A DNA stretch of 64,000 nt. Origin: Vicia villosa. Lineage: Eukaryota; Streptophyta; Magnoliopsida; Fabales; Fabaceae. Below the pieces are notes generated by a model that worked only from the letters and a program-made list of their open reading frames with translations, had not been told where the DNA came from and did no database searches. Both the position numbers and the translations under genes were made by a program. The stretch lies in NCBI RefSeq assembly GCF_029867415.1, contig NW_026705313.1, forward strand, positions 620,001-684,000, given 5' to 3'. This document shows, one piece after another, positions 1-12,286 of the stretch. Numbering within the stretch: position 1 is the stretch's first letter; each line of letters starts with the position of its first letter.

Positions 1-1990
1 TAAAATCCCAATTCCCTAATGGGTTCGTTCGTTTCTATTCGATTATCACAACTACAGACAAGCGCAATAAAAATTATACGACGAATGTTCTTGAATTCCG
101 GATTAAGCAAACGGATTAAAAACTGTTACGAATTAAGCAAACGCAACTTTGATCGTTCGTGATAATATAAAAGCTATGTTAACACGAAATTGATTCAGGA
201 TCATCAATCAACAATCGAATTTAAGAAATCTATCCTATAGCAACAATCAAAGGAAACAAATAATTGGAATTATAAAAACCTCAAAGTGGAATCCGAGTCA
301 CAGCAGATTGATCCTTGGTGAATTAGCTCCTCATGATCATACAAAACAAACTCTCCAAATTCGTGAATAGTGTTTCGTCCAAATGTTTTTGGCTGCCTAA
401 CGTAGGTGAAAACACCCAAACCCGTTTCACAACTTAACCGGGTCGACCCGGCCCATTACAAATGACCCAAACAGTAAAATAAACTAATGCTGCAACTTGC
501 ACGAATTTTTTGGCCCTGCTACAGTCCGATTCAGCTCTCGACTTCTGAACAAAAGTCATAGCTCTTTCTCTTAGCTTTCCAACGACTGGTAGAACACTTC
601 AATCCGATACTCCCAGCTCTAGTTATGAATTTATTTGTGCAGGCTGTTAATGCTGAAAAATTAATACGAAAAACAAATAAGTGCAAAAATAAATTGATCC
701 TTTAAGTGCTTGACACAATCCGAATAAACATTAAACATCCTAGTGCATTTCCGAAGAGATATCAAGCGCCAATCCTTTGATGAAACAGTTGAGCTATGTT
801 GAGCTTTGAAAACATGGAAGAAGAGCGTCAATATTTGTACACTCACCAGATGTAATTGTTAAGGCGAAATTAACAAGTGATTAAGACTTCCATCCTTGAA
901 ATTATTAAAAGGGAGACATAAATGTATTAGAGAAAACAAATACTCGTGAATAGGAATAACACATTTGTCATACTTGCTTCATACGTTATTCTCTTCAGTG
1001 GAAATAAGCACTCCCTATTCATACGAGGGTCCCACCTTAATCAAACCAAAATCGGAACCTCCCACATAGACGAAAGTAGAGGCAGTGTCTAATGTCTTAT
1101 GATCCATCCACACTGGCGACTTGTCTCCTCTTTCCTTACAAAGCATGGTAGGTGGAGTATTCATTATGAAGAATACTATGAAAAAATAAAAGGAAAATAT
1201 GAAGAAATAACACAATACACACAATAATAGAAGTTTGAGCATCTAAGATATTAGAAACATACTCTCCAAAAACCCTAACAAAGAAGGAAGTGAAAACACG
1301 AAGAAATAAATAGACTTTACCATAAAAGGAATGAGTTGACCGTCCATGTGTCTCAGATACCACCTATTGAGATACCATAGATGAACCTAATCATAATATC
1401 AGTGCAAAATAGCTCACAAGAAAGAGTGAAGTTGACAATATAAAAGAAGAAAAGCATTTATAGTCTACAAATGGCAAAAAAGGGGGGTGAAATGATACTT
1501 CAGGAACCTTTTATGCGTGCCTTAGTCACAGGGGATTGTACAATCCACTACGTTGGAGAACGTGAGACGCACCACCAGCGATCAAGATTTCATCGAAGAT
1601 TGTTTAAAATACACGAGTACCTTACTAGTATTACTTACTAGTATTGTGACACGCGCAAAGACTCCCTACAAAATGTTACCTATTACAATAAAGACATTTA
1701 ATGTGTGTATTCCCAATGATAGTGACGATCCACCAATGCTCTTCATATACTCCTACCAAACCAAAGGTGTACACGACATACCCTCAACCTGCATAGTACA
1801 GACAAGCGTTTGAATGACAACTGTAATGAGTCGTTCGTAAGTCCCAAGGCGAAATGTCAAAGAGCACCACCTCGCAGTAAAACGCATGGAAAATGTGTCT
1901 CATTCATCCAAAAACATTTTCGCTCCCCAGACACGTCTACCACCATCTGATTAGATCCAATGGCTAACCATACACCGCATCTCACTTAAC
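1..1990. other. Upstream intergenic DNA, no gene recognised
   Basis: No open frame longer than about 86 codons and no recognisable domain is seen on either strand. The stretch around 420-460 (GGGTCGACCCGG) and the wording around 530-620 resemble repeat-derived DNA, but no LTR edge, target-site duplication or coding motif could be tied to it. I infer old transposon-derived sequence; this is weakly supported. Confidence 0.4.
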
Positions 1991-2160
1991 ACAAACAACT
2001 TTAAATGCTCTCCTTATATAAAGGGAAAAACATGTCATTTCAGGTATAAAAATTCATTCTCATTCTCACATTATTTTCATTATGCACTGACTTGAGTGTT
2101 GGAGTCATAACTTTGCAGGTCAGCTCCCTCTCCGTCGCATCAGAATCCTGCTATATCATT
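1990..2160 (+). repeat. Probable LTR fragment of a retrotransposon
   Basis: A TATA-like box (TTATATAAAGG, about 2014-2024) is followed within about 80 bases by the wording CACTGACTTGAGTGTTGGAGT and then CTTTGCAGGTCAGCTCCC. This arrangement of a TATA box followed by ACTTGAG..GGAGT..TTTGCAGGT is common in the R region of plant LTRs. No second LTR, PBS or target-site duplication was found, so only a scrap is claimed. Confidence 0.4.
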
Positions 2161-2640
2161 CCAAGATCTTTTATATTATCATTCATCGATTAATCTGATT
2201 CCATAGAGAACAATTTCCAAATAAACTAATCAACACCGTAAATACCTTCTTGACACTAATAAAGATTAAAAAAATAAACAAAAATTAAGATAAATAAACA
2301 AAATAAAATTTGTAACATTGTATCAATAAGTAAACCAAGGCTTATTTATAATTTCTACTTATAGATAGAATACAAATAAAATAACTTAAACCACACAAAC
2401 AATCTAAAACAACTATCATTACCATTTCACTAAAATAAATGATTAACATTATCTTTTTATGAAACTCACATAGCCTCATATGGAATCTTAAATAAATTTG
2501 GACATAGTACTAAAATACTCACATAGAGAAGACCTTTTGTATTTTTTTCATTTCCAAAAAAGTAATAAAAGCAAATTAAAATAGTTAATGATTGAATGTT
2601 TCAATTTTCAATTGGTTCACAGCCTTTTTCCCACTGTATG
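2161..2640. other. AT-rich spacer upstream of the kinase gene
   Basis: Very AT-rich sequence without open frames, repeats or motifs that I can name. It separates the LTR scrap from the kinase promoter. Confidence 0.4.
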
Positions 2641-3184
2641 TGAATGTGAATGACCACCGTGTTTTGTGACAGACAGTGTAGTTGATCTTCCTTCTCAAAG
2701 TCGTCTCCACGTTCTCTCTTCGTGCTCTATGTATGTTCCACTATTGATATTTTCCCCTAAATTATACATTTTTCTTCTCTCACTTTCTTTCCACTCTCTC
2801 TTTTCATAAATCATTGTTCAATTTTTCATTTTTTGAGATCTGTGTATGCTGCATTTTGTTCTTATGTTTTGATTTAGGTCAGAGATATTGCTGAATTTGT
2901 GGGTTTCTTTTTATTTAATTGTGAAATTTCAGTATTGTTAGGTTTTGTAGAGTATAGAAATGTTGACTTTATTGAAAGTAGTTTGTGGGTGTTGAAATTT
3001 GGGATATTAGGGTTTGCTTGTGGGAGAGTTGATCTGAAATCTGATGTTTGATTTGGAATTTCTGTGTTGTGATTTTATGGAGAAAGATTGGAGTTTTGAG
3101 TGTTGTTGAAGGGTTTTGGAATGTAGTGAGTGTTTTTGGTTGGTGCATTGTCTTGTTTGAGGGAAGATTTTTGTAGTGTGAGTG
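2641..3184 (+). promoter_or_regulatory. Probable promoter and leader of the PERK-like gene
   Basis: A pyrimidine-rich tract of alternating C and T (about 2768-2808) lies some 380 bases before the start codon. Such Y-patches are frequent near plant transcription starts. The sequence between it and the ATG is T/G-rich and could be a long leader, possibly with an intron, because a GT-rich stretch ends in a TTTAG at about 2877. No canonical TATA box stands out. The transcription start cannot be placed without transcript data. Confidence 0.35.
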
Positions 3185-6100
3185 ATGGCTTCAGTTACTC
3201 TTTCTCCAAATGCTTCTCCTGTTGTTGCTTTGCCTCCATCATCTAGTGTTGTTGTTTTGTCACCACCGCCACCATCGCCTCAGTCGAATCAAACATCGAA
3301 TTCTCCTCCTCCTTTATCTCCTTCGGAGCCTACGGCTCTTCCTCCTTCTGATCCTTCAGTTCCTCCTCCTTCGCCTTCAGAGACAGTGCCTGATACTCCT
3401 CCTCCTTCGCCACCCGTATCTCCTCCTCCGTCTCCAACTCCACCCCTTTCTCCTCCACCATCAACTACACCGCCGCCAAGTTCTCCACCACCATCGCCAC
3501 CACCACCAGTTGTAACATCACCACCTCCTGCACCAATTGTAACATCACCACCTCCTGCACCAGTTGTAACATCACCACCTCCTGCACCAGCTACCGCTGC
3601 CCCTCCTCCCGATGAAACTTCACCTCCGCCTCCAAATTTGTCTCCACCACCTCCAGCGTCTGGTTCCCCTCCCCCTAAATCATCAAAGCCATCTCCACCA
3701 CCTCCTTCTCCAGGTAATGTATCAAAGCCACCATCTGCCAATCCTCCTCCTGCACCACACGCAAAGCCACCAAAAAGTACGCCTTCACCTCCTTCACCTG
3801 ATGCGTCCCCTCCATCAGTTTCTCAACCACCTCCTTTACATGATGCATCCTCTCCATCAGTTTCTCAACCACCTCCTTCACATGATGCATCGCCTCCATC
3901 TGTTTCTCAATCACCTCCTTCCCCTTCAACTGTTCCACCTCCATCCACACCATCAACTCTTACTTCAGGACCTGCAGCAACTCCTACTAACGAAACAGTA
4001 CATGGTGGCAGTCCAAATGTGCCATTGCCATCTAGACCAAGTGTTGACGGTTCTGGTAATATAGCCACAAACAACACTCCTTCACATTCAGGAGGGTTAA
4101 ATACCGGAGCTGCTGTTACTATTGGCGTTGTAGTTAGTTTAATTGTCCTCAGCCTTCTTGGTATCGCTGTGTTCTTTGTACAGAAAAAGAAAAAGGGGAA
4201 AGGATCCAGATCTGATTATGCTGCGCCTTCTCCATTTACCTCGTCTCACAATTCAGGTATTGCACTTTGCACTGAAAATTCTAGGAAGAATTTACTTCTT
4301 CTACAAATTTAGGAATTTAGCTGCGTTATGTTTGAATTGCAAGGCACTATATAACCGCCACATGTTAATAGTAACTGTAAATGGCTGTTAATATTTGTTT
4401 TGAAACATATATATTCTCCTACAGGTACCTTGTTCTTGAAGCCATACACTCCAGCCAATTTGAATGGGAGTGGCAATGGTAGTGAATATGTGTATTCACC
4501 ACCGGAGCCAAGTGGAGTAAATAATTCAAGATCATGGTTAACATATGAAGAACTAATCCAAGCTACAAATGGGTTTTCAGAGCAGAATTTGTTGGGAGAA
4601 GGTGGATTTGGTTGTGTCTACAAAGGTTTGCTAGATGGAAGAGAAGTAGCTGTAAAACAGCTTAAAATTGGCGGTGGACAAGGGGAACGTGAGTTTAGAG
4701 CAGAAGTTGAGACTATTAGTCGAGTACATCACCGTCATCTGGTTTCTTTGGTTGGTTACTGTATATCTGAGCATCAAAGATTGCTCGTCTACGACTATGT
4801 TCCCAACGATACTCTTCATTATCATCTACATGGTAAGATACATATCTATGATTAAGTGATTTGAATTAATAAGAATTTCATCACAAATCTTCACCTCCGA
4901 GACCTATGAAGCACATACACCAACATGGAGACATCAAGGGTCATTGAAGTGTGTGTGTGTGTGTGTGTGTGTGACCAAATCACCATTGACCCTTATTTTC
5001 ATTGCTATCATTAAAAATTGCTTAGAAGTTTAAAACAAAATTAGACACTCATCAAGCTAGAGGCGGAAAAAGGAAGAAAAAAGGAAATTGAACATGTATG
5101 AACTGTGTCCATCTACATTTCAAGCTAAAACATGACCAGTAATTTAATTTTTTACAGATGAAAAAGCACCCGTTTTGAATTGGCCTATCAGAGTTAAGGT
5201 TGCTGCTGGTGCAGCTCGTGGAATAGCTTACCTACATGAAGACTGTAAGTTTCTTCTTTTTCTCAGATTTGTAGTTATCCAAAAAAGACAGCTTTTCCAT
5301 CGTACTACATACATTTTCCTTTTAGCTTAGACACTGTCTTGCGAAATGCACATTTTTCTTTTAAACTTTGCTCATGTAAATGTAATTCTTCCGATATTTT
5401 TCAACCACAATCAAAACGCATCACAGGAGGTTCTATTATTTTCAATTGCAAATTTAGAATTGTTTGTGTTTCTAAGCTTGTTTGTTTTGGTTTCTATAGC
5501 ATATTGTTTCATCCTATTTTTATTTGATTATTCCTCAGGCCATCCACGCATTATTCATCGAGATATTAAGTCATCAAACATCCTTCTCGATCACAACTTT
5601 GAAGCTCTGGTAAGCCACGTTTATAATCTATACCCTCGGATGCAGAATACTTCATAATTTTTTTTAGTATGCGCTTTATAAATCAATTCATTCTTAAATG
5701 ATAACTTATGCTGAGCATCTCCGAGTTGATATTTTGTCGCTTTTTCTAATTGGGACTTTTTGTTTTATTGATATTATTTGGCCAACAGGTTTCAGATTTT
5801 GGGCTTGCGAAATTAGCACTGGATTCAAACACACATGTAACTACACGTGTAATGGGAACATTTGGGTAGGTTAAACCCCTCTGTTTGTAGTATCGCTTGA
5901 GTCATGTTTTTCTGTTTACATTTGAAAGTAAACTGTTCATTTATAAGTTGTTTTCATAAGATCTTCCAGAAAGTCTCTGAAGTGTAATTCCAATAGATAA
6001 ACTCAAATAAGTCAATCCAAAACAGGCTTCATTCTCTATTTCCCTCCCGACTGCTGCTTGTAGCTGATATTGAATCATTTGAATATTGATAATACTAAAA

Positions 6101-6936
6101 TATGCATTGTTATCATTATGAGTATATATAATGGAACAATTTGTTCTGAATTGGCAGATATATGGCACCAGAATATGCGACGAGTGGAAAATTGACTGAT
6201 AAGTCTGATGTATATTCCTTTGGTGTCGTGCTTTTAGAGCTAATTACAGGTCGGAAGCCTGTAGATGCATCTCAGCCACTTGGTGATGAGAGCCTGGTTG
6301 AATGGGTGAGTTACACATTTCCAGTAACATTTCTTTGCTTATTATAGATATTTACAAGACATACAAGTTGAAAAGAATAGCTTTCAGATTTAAATAGTAT
6401 CTTATCTTTATTTCCAGGCTCGGCCTCTATTGATTGAAGCACTCGATACAGAGGACTTTGAAACTTTGGTGGATCCAAGACTAGATAAGAACTACAACAG
6501 AAACGAAATGTTTAGAATGATTGAGGCTGCCGCAGCCTGCGTGCGTCACTCCTCAGTCAAGAGGCCACGGATGAGTCAGGTAACTTTACAACACGCTGTT
6601 GCCATACACTCATTGAATTGATTTTGAAGACGCTAACTTTGTTGTACATGCTTTGGTTTGTTCATCATCATTTTCCAGGTTATGAGAGCTTTTGATTCCA
6701 TGGCCGAGTTTTCCGATCTGAATAATGGAATGAAACCGGGGCAGAGTTCAGTGTTTGATTCTGCACAACAATCTGCACAGATCAAAATGTTTAGGAGAAT
6801 GGCTTTTGGAAGCCAAGATAGTTCCACTTTCTTTAATGATTCTCAAAGTAGCTATGGAAGTAGGAATCAAGACTCTACAACTATGCTCCCGCAAAATAAA
6901 TCCCGGCCTTGGAACGTTCGAGACGACCCTTTATAG
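3185..6936 (+). CDS. PERK: Proline-rich extensin-like receptor kinase (PERK), eight exons
   Basis: Exons read as 3185-4256, 4425-4832, 5158-5244, 5539-5609, 5789-5865, 6158-6305, 6418-6579 and 6679-6936, all with GT..AG borders. They total 2283 nt: 760 residues plus TAG. Residues 1-305 are Pro/Ser-rich with SPPP and PPPSP motifs and no clear signal peptide. A membrane segment covers about 310-332, followed by a KKKKGKG stop-transfer patch. The kinase domain shows the glycine loop GEGGFGCV (415-422), lysine VAVK (K435), HRDIKSSN (H529-N536), DFG (549-551) and APE (575-577), so it should be catalytically active. The C-terminal tail ([17 protein letters not shown]) is typical of the PERK8/9/10-type group. 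PERKs are plasma-membrane Ser/Thr kinases thought to sense cell-wall state. ATG 3185 is chosen because the preceding in-frame GTG is not a plant start. Eight exons and this length fit the family. No break was seen. Confidence 0.93.
3509..3590 (+). repeat. 27-bp coding repeat in the PERK ectodomain, three copies
   Basis: Three nearly identical 27-nt units encode [18 protein letters not shown] and VVTSPPPAP. They lie in frame in the extracellular proline-rich part, so gain or loss of units changes length without breaking the gene. Confidence 0.85.
3800..3925 (+). repeat. 42-bp coding repeat in the PERK ectodomain, three copies
   Basis: Three units start at 3800, 3842 and 3884. Each encodes 14 residues of the pattern [14 protein letters not shown] with small changes. 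Together with the 27-bp repeat upstream they show that the ectodomain grew by in-frame slippage or unequal exchange. Confidence 0.85.
4949..4973 (+). repeat. (GT)12 microsatellite in PERK intron 2
   Basis: An uninterrupted run of twelve GT dinucleotides plus one G lies between exons 2 and 3. It is likely to be length-variable between individuals. Confidence 0.95.
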
Positions 6937-7422
6937 CTGCAACATATCTGCATAAATTTTCACGAGCGCTCGTGCGCGCGCATACACATAGGTCAACCAG
7001 TAATTTCTCAGTAATATCTTGGTAGAGTTGTTGCATTTTTTCCATTTTGCTGGGACAGAAGCTCTGGTGTACTGATTTGTAAATCTCTTATTTTTTAATT
7101 TTTATACTATTTTTATTCTCATTTTTCTAATGTGATTTTACTCTGGTGACAAGTGAAGGCTCTAGAATCCATGTGATTTTCCTAATATTATTTGATATAA
7201 ATATTTTTAATTCTTTTGACATTCCTGACAGACCCATATGTTAATATATTTTTTTTATAATACTCTGTCATATTATTAATATTCAATACAAAATACAATA
7301 TATTTTCATTCATACAAAGCACATCTTAGCATGTTAGTATCTTTAATTTGATCACAGAATTTCCTGATTGATGAATAGTACAAATGGTTTCAAAAAGTAT
7401 TAACTAAAAAAGAAAAAGGATA
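6937..7422. other. 3' UTR of the PERK gene and AT-rich spacer
   Basis: The first 200 bases or so are probably 3' UTR. They include a GCGC-rich patch near 6963-6985 and then T-rich DNA typical of plant 3' ends. No canonical AATAAA close to the stop was found. The remainder is AT-rich without features. Confidence 0.4.
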
Positions 7423-7998
7423 GGGTTAATGTCTATTTCGCCCATCTGTAATATGAATTTATGGATCTGTTTGAAAAATCCTCTACTAAAAAAAAGTTGC
7501 AATTCGTCATCTAATATATGAAGATTCCTATATTTTTATGTAATTAAAAATAAATCAAATTAAAACTAAACTAAATTAATTATATTTAATCTATATTAAT
7601 TAATTTAAAACTAGTTTAATTAATCTAGTTAAATTAAAACTAGTTAAAATTATTTAAATTAAAACTAAATTAATTTAGTTTATAATAATTTTATTTTGTT
7701 TATATTTTATAATTTAATTAACTTTAACAGTAAAATAAATATTAATTATTATTTAATAATGTTAACTATTAACTAATAAATATTTGCTAATAATTATTAA
7801 TTTAAATATTAACTATTAACTAATATATTGACTAATAACGTTTTGAGTAGCTATTAAGTGTTACTTAAGGCAACTATATGACAAAAACGAAGCTGCAGTC
7901 TAGTGGTAAGGGTGTTTTTCTTGATAATTCTGATGACTGGATTTTTTGAGGGGGCAAAATAGACCCCATATAGCAAGGGGCAAAATAGATATTAACCC
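7423..7998. mobile_element. MITE-like element with GGGTTAAT termini
   Basis: The left end reads GGGTTAATGTCTATTTCGCCC. The right end is the reverse complement of GGGTTAATATCTATTTTGCCCC, giving terminal inverted repeats of about 21-22 bp with two or three mismatches. A second, weaker stretch of arm symmetry (GAAAAATCC against CAAAAAATCC) lies further in. The 576-bp body is AT-rich with no coding capacity. No target-site duplication is clear, so the superfamily is not assigned. Confidence 0.6.
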
Positions 7999-8005
7999 AA
8001 AAAAA

Positions 8006-8278
8006 TTACCATTTTACCCCCTTGCCATATTGACCGTTTACCTCCTGGTAATTTTTTTTTTTGAAAAACAACTTTGTCATTTCAAAATACTAGCAATTTA
8101 GTCTCACAAGTCAAAATCCATAGGAAAATCTGAAAGAAAATCCACAGTAAACCTGCGGACTTTGACTTTAAGAGCTAAATTGTTAGTATTTTGAAATGGC
8201 AAAGTTGATTTTTCAAATTTTTTTATTTTACAGAGGAGTAAACCAGAAATATCCTATATGAAAGGGGTAAAATAGTAA
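8006..8278. mobile_element. Foldback (long inverted-repeat) MITE-like element
   Basis: The left arm from 8006 (TTACCATTTTACCCCC) matches the reverse complement of the right arm ending at 8278 (AAGGGGTAAAATAGTAA) along most of about 115 bp. The matching parts include the internal words CATTTCAAAATACTA and CAATTTAG, with a loop of roughly 40 bases near 8119-8158. The 273-bp unit would form one long hairpin if transcribed. It lies immediately beside the preceding MITE-like element, in the gap between two convergent genes. No transposase is encoded. Confidence 0.75.
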
Positions 8279-8466
8279 AGAAAATGATAAAAAAAATCAA
8301 ATTATGAAGAACTATATGAAAATTTAGTAAATTTATGTATATTTAGATAATAATTTAACTTTGTTCTTATTTATATATATACACCACTATCACATTTTCT
8401 ACTTGAGAGAATCTTATGTGTTACATGATCCAAACTACAAGACTCCAAAATAATGAAGAGCTTTCA

Positions 8467-9818
8467 CTAGAATCGGTCTGCCAATTGAGGAAATCGTTGA
8501 AGAAGCCATGTCACACTCTTTATCAGTGTCTGCATATAAATTGTTCTCAAGAGGATCAGTATGATATCTTCATTGTTTTACAATTAAAAGACACTAAAAT
8601 CAGAGTTTGGAGAGGAAAAACAATTTTCAGAGCACAGTATAGCTGATGATTTTCCAGTACTTGCTAGCATTGCTGAAAAACAATTCACATACCAAGGTTG
8701 CATCGCCGGGCTTGATTGCAGGTTCCACACTGTCTCGCCCATATCTGTTTATCCGAAAACAAAATATACGATGAATCGAGAAATTAAACTAGTAAAAACA
8801 TTAAAAGTTTCTTAGATTTCATCAGCTTAAACCACAACCTACTTTTCTCAGTTTTTAACTTCCACAAGAATATCATTACTTACGTTATTTGTCTCTTGCC
8901 ATCAATCACCTCCAAACGATAAAAGCTGCATCCTTTGCTAAACGGAAAAGGCTTTCCTTTCCATTCTGCAGACCATAACAAATGTTAATAATACATAACA
9001 CCTCAATAAAATGTATTCCGCAATCACAATTGCAGTCGCAATATTCCTGATGTGATAGTCTCTGCAACCGCATCTCACTGCAATTATAGTGTGATTTGAA
9101 ATCATACCTGCAACTCTTTACTATATGAAATCTACTTCCGCGACTTTCTCATTAGACATTTACATAAAATTTACGCGGAAATTCCATTCAAATTAAACTC
9201 TTATGAGTAATACATAAATCAAATGTATAGATATAAAGAACACTTCAATTTGAATATGGAACACACCTAAATGCCAAATCACTCCAACTGATGAAGAATC
9301 CTCCATAGACAAATCATCAATAACAAACTGCAGATCTAAGCTTGTAGAATCAGTAAACTTCTTGAAAAACTCTATAATTTCCTGCAAAAATAACACCAAC
9401 AAAATTTCACAAACCAATCTCCATAATCAATTATTTAACCAAAAACAAAATTTCCATAAATCACCTTACGACCGACAAAGGGGCTAGGAAAGACAAGATC
9501 CTCGTACACACAGTTTTCAGATATAAGATACTGTACAGAATCTACATCATGTCTATTGATTCCTTCATAGAATTTTCTCACCACTGCTGAAGCTGAATCT
9601 ACGACACTATCATCGAAACGTGTGGTAGTTGTAACTGATTTATTAACTGCCATATTCCATTTTCTTCTTCCTGTTCTTGTTCCATTTCCAACAACCTTGT
9701 TAACTGAATTTGGAACATAGATTGTGATGATTCTTCTTAGTGACAAAGAAGTTGAAGGTGAAGTTGAATTCAGAATTAGCGCTTGAGTGCTGCTACTGAA
9801 ACTAAACGCAGTAGACAT
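8467..9818 (-). CDS. Small NTF2/SnoaL-like fold protein, probably plastid-targeted, five exons
   Basis: On the minus strand the exons are 9818-9465, 9381-9267, 8965-8884, 8744-8693 and 8529-8467. All have GT..AG borders and compatible phases, totalling 666 nt (221 residues plus TAG). The first 65 residues are Ser/Thr/Arg-rich with few acids, which suggests a chloroplast transit peptide. The rest starts with VVRKFYEGINRHDV and continues through VYEDLVFPSPFVGRK, IIEFFKKFTDS, LQFVIDDLSMEDSS, HLEWKGKPFPFSKGCSFY and RLEVIDGKRQI. It ends WLLQRFPQLADRF, the pattern of plant NTF2-like/SnoaL-like proteins. These form a cone-shaped alpha+beta barrel; the substrate is unknown. An in-frame ATG at 9851 would add 11 residues, and the downstream ATG is preferred because its first residues look more like a transit peptide. 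The gene is convergent with the kinase gene. No break was seen. Confidence 0.85.
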
Positions 9819-9851
9819 TTTATGCTCAACTTCACCCACCACCGCATACAC

Positions 9852-10856
9852 TCTTCAAACTTAACACTTTATCTTCACATTTTACCTTCCCAAATATTTG
9901 CCTTAAAAAAATTGAATTAATATAAATAATTATTTTAAAAAAAGTTTTAATGGATATACACCCACCAAGGTAAAATATTTTACATAGTCATTTAATAAAA
10001 AACCATCAATTTGTTATATTATTAAAATTTTTAAAAATAAAAGTAATTTAATTAAATACATAGTTATAATTAATTGAAAATATAAAATTATTTTATACGG
10101 TAAGTGCATCACCCTTTTCTCTTTAAAAAATATATAAAATTTAAATGTTAATTGGATAAATCTTTCTTACCTTATAAAACACATATGTCTAAAGATTAAA
10201 AACAGAATTTTGAATGTTCAAAATATAAAAAAAACAGAATTTTGAATAATGTTATCAATGTGATTATTTGATTTATAATTAACTTTTAGGTTTAAAAGAG
10301 TTAGTTATATGGCTATTGTTTAAGCATTTAACTTACCAACCCCAAAATTAAACCTCACACCCCATATTTTCTTAATACTAAAAATATTTCTTGTAAAAGA
10401 AAAAAATTTTCTGAACTAAATTTCCAGTACGATTTTGAAAATTTTGGTAAGTTACAATTAGTTTTGAAAATTTTAAAATTAATGGTAAAATATTGGAAAT
10501 TTCAAAATTTCGGATAAAAATCTTACTTTTTGAAGAATTTTCGGTATGTGTTTGAAATTTCTGATATCGCCCGAGAGATTTCAAAAAATTTGGTGAAAAC
10601 TTTGAACAAGGTTATTACGGTCTTTTCATACATTTTAGGGGAGGTGCCAGGTACAGCTGAAAAGGTGCTAAGTTAAATGCCCATATTCTTTGTTATAGAA
10701 AACTACTTTAACAAACTTTTTTTCTTCTAGGGAATGAAAGTTCTGATTGAAATAAAAAATAATCTTCCTATTTTTTTTAGTTTTATCTTTATTCATGTTT
10801 TTTTTGGACACTTGACTTTCATTCCCGACGGCTAGGCAGTTGCCAATAGTTTAATA
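9852..10856. other. AT-rich intergenic DNA
   Basis: Upstream side of the NTF2-like gene; its promoter should lie in the first few hundred bases but no clear TATA box was fixed. Between about 10380 and 10600 the words GAAATTT and AAAATTTTGG recur in both orientations every 20-40 bases, an irregular low-complexity repeat. No gene was recognised. Confidence 0.4.
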
Positions 10857-11145
10857 TGTTAAGAAATATGGTTGGAGTTAACTCAACTTTATAAAACTGA
10901 TTTGTAGGGTGAAAGTTGTCCCCACTTATAAACATATATTCAAATTATATATTATCTGATATGGAACTCTCAAAACATTTCCTCGTATTCAGGTCTGGAC
11001 ATCTAGAGCATTGAAATAAATGGTGGGTGGTCTGATAGCGAAAACTTGATAACAGGTGGTCCACCAGATCTTAAACAAGACTCTTGATACCATGTTAAGA
11101 ATTGTGTTGGGTCTAATTCATCCCTACAAAACTTGTTATGATATC
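10857..11145. repeat. Direct-repeat-bounded element of unknown class
   Basis: About 50 bases from 10857 (TGTTAAGAA, then GTTGGAGTTAACTCAAC, then TACAAAAC-like text) recur in diverged form from 11093 (TGTTAAGAATTGTGTTGG, TCTAATTCATCCCTACAAAAC). The sequence between includes GGTGGGTGG, GATAACAGGTGGTCCACC and CTTGATACCATGTTAAGAA. I infer a short dispersed repeat, possibly LTR-derived. No coding capacity or target-site duplication was found. Confidence 0.45.
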
Positions 11146-11725
11146 AAATCTTGTATTTCCTTTTATGTGTCCTCATTTGAATCGCTTGGCGTATTACATC
11201 CCTATCCTTTCTCTTTTTTTCATACAATTGCAAGAATCTTATCCTCATTTTACCAAAAACTTTCTCCCTCTTCTCACGTAAACCCTTTTTTCTTCGTCTC
11301 CAATGAATAATTTCAGAACCTTCAATAATGACCACCATTAATGGTGCCATCAATGAACATTCACCTTCCCCATCTCCTCAACCACTACAACCCTCTAACC
11401 CACCAAATCTATCAATTATTTTATGAAAAATAAATCCATGAACATCGTTTAAAACAGAAACCATAATAGAAACTATCAAATCATTATGCTTGATTATTTT
11501 TTCATGCACCCCAACAACAATCCTGAGCTCGTCATTATTTCTCCTCCCCTAAACAACTCCAACTACCATTTATGGTCCAGATCAATTATAGTTACTATTC
11601 ACTATAAAAATAATTTAGGGTTCATAGATAGAACCCTTATCTAGTCAGCAACATCAAATCGCACCTTAATAGCTTGGGATCGTTGCAATATAATGTAATG
11701 GCATGGATCATCTGAAATTCTGGTA
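11146..11725. other. Intergenic DNA without recognised gene
   Basis: Pyrimidine-rich and AT-rich DNA with only short frames and no motif I can name. The last bases before 11726 (CTGAAATTCTGGTA) match, in reverse complement, the bases that follow the 5' LTR of the element at 32500-39602. They therefore belong to the edge of a minus-strand element of that family. Confidence 0.4.
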
Positions 11726-12286
11726 TGACAGAACTCAGATGTCATATAGGATGTCGAGACATCTGATCTGACAGCAACATGTACAAGAAATATAAACCTA
11801 TAAAAGAAGGTACTGAAAAGCATAAAACACACAGAAATTGTTGACCTAGTTCGGTGAAATCACACCTACTCTGGGGGCATACCAAGCCAGGAATGAAGTC
11901 CACTATTAGCAGTATTAATTCGGAGCTAAACTAGTCCCAAGCTTACAACCCCTCCCGTAATCCCTACCCAATGACCCTTCTACCTAGGTCCTCCCTAGAT
12001 ATGGAATATCCCCATCCCAATTCCAATCATCGCAATGATGTTGTACATGTCTCCAGTCCCAGGGGCTGTAGGAACGGCCTAATATCCATAATTTTGTATC
12101 CATAGAATAGATGATACACTTCCATGATGAGGAGACACACTCCTATGTTGGGCAGGAAGTCGCACTTCTCTCCATACTCAGCCTTGACTCTAGACTAAGA
12201 ACATCATCTTGGAGTTGCTTAAAAGCTTCCTCCAAGAACAATACTCAACTCATTACCTAAAGGCTTCTGAGAACACGATGACCATC

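Noticed and set aside
3289..3741. Minus-strand frame of 150 codons, glycine-rich
   Set aside because: It is the mirror of the proline codons in PERK exon 1 (CCN read backwards as NGG). No independent support.
8416..8646. Plus-strand frame of 76 codons
   Set aside because: It overlaps, antisense, the last exon of the NTF2-like gene, which has consistent splice sites and family motifs.
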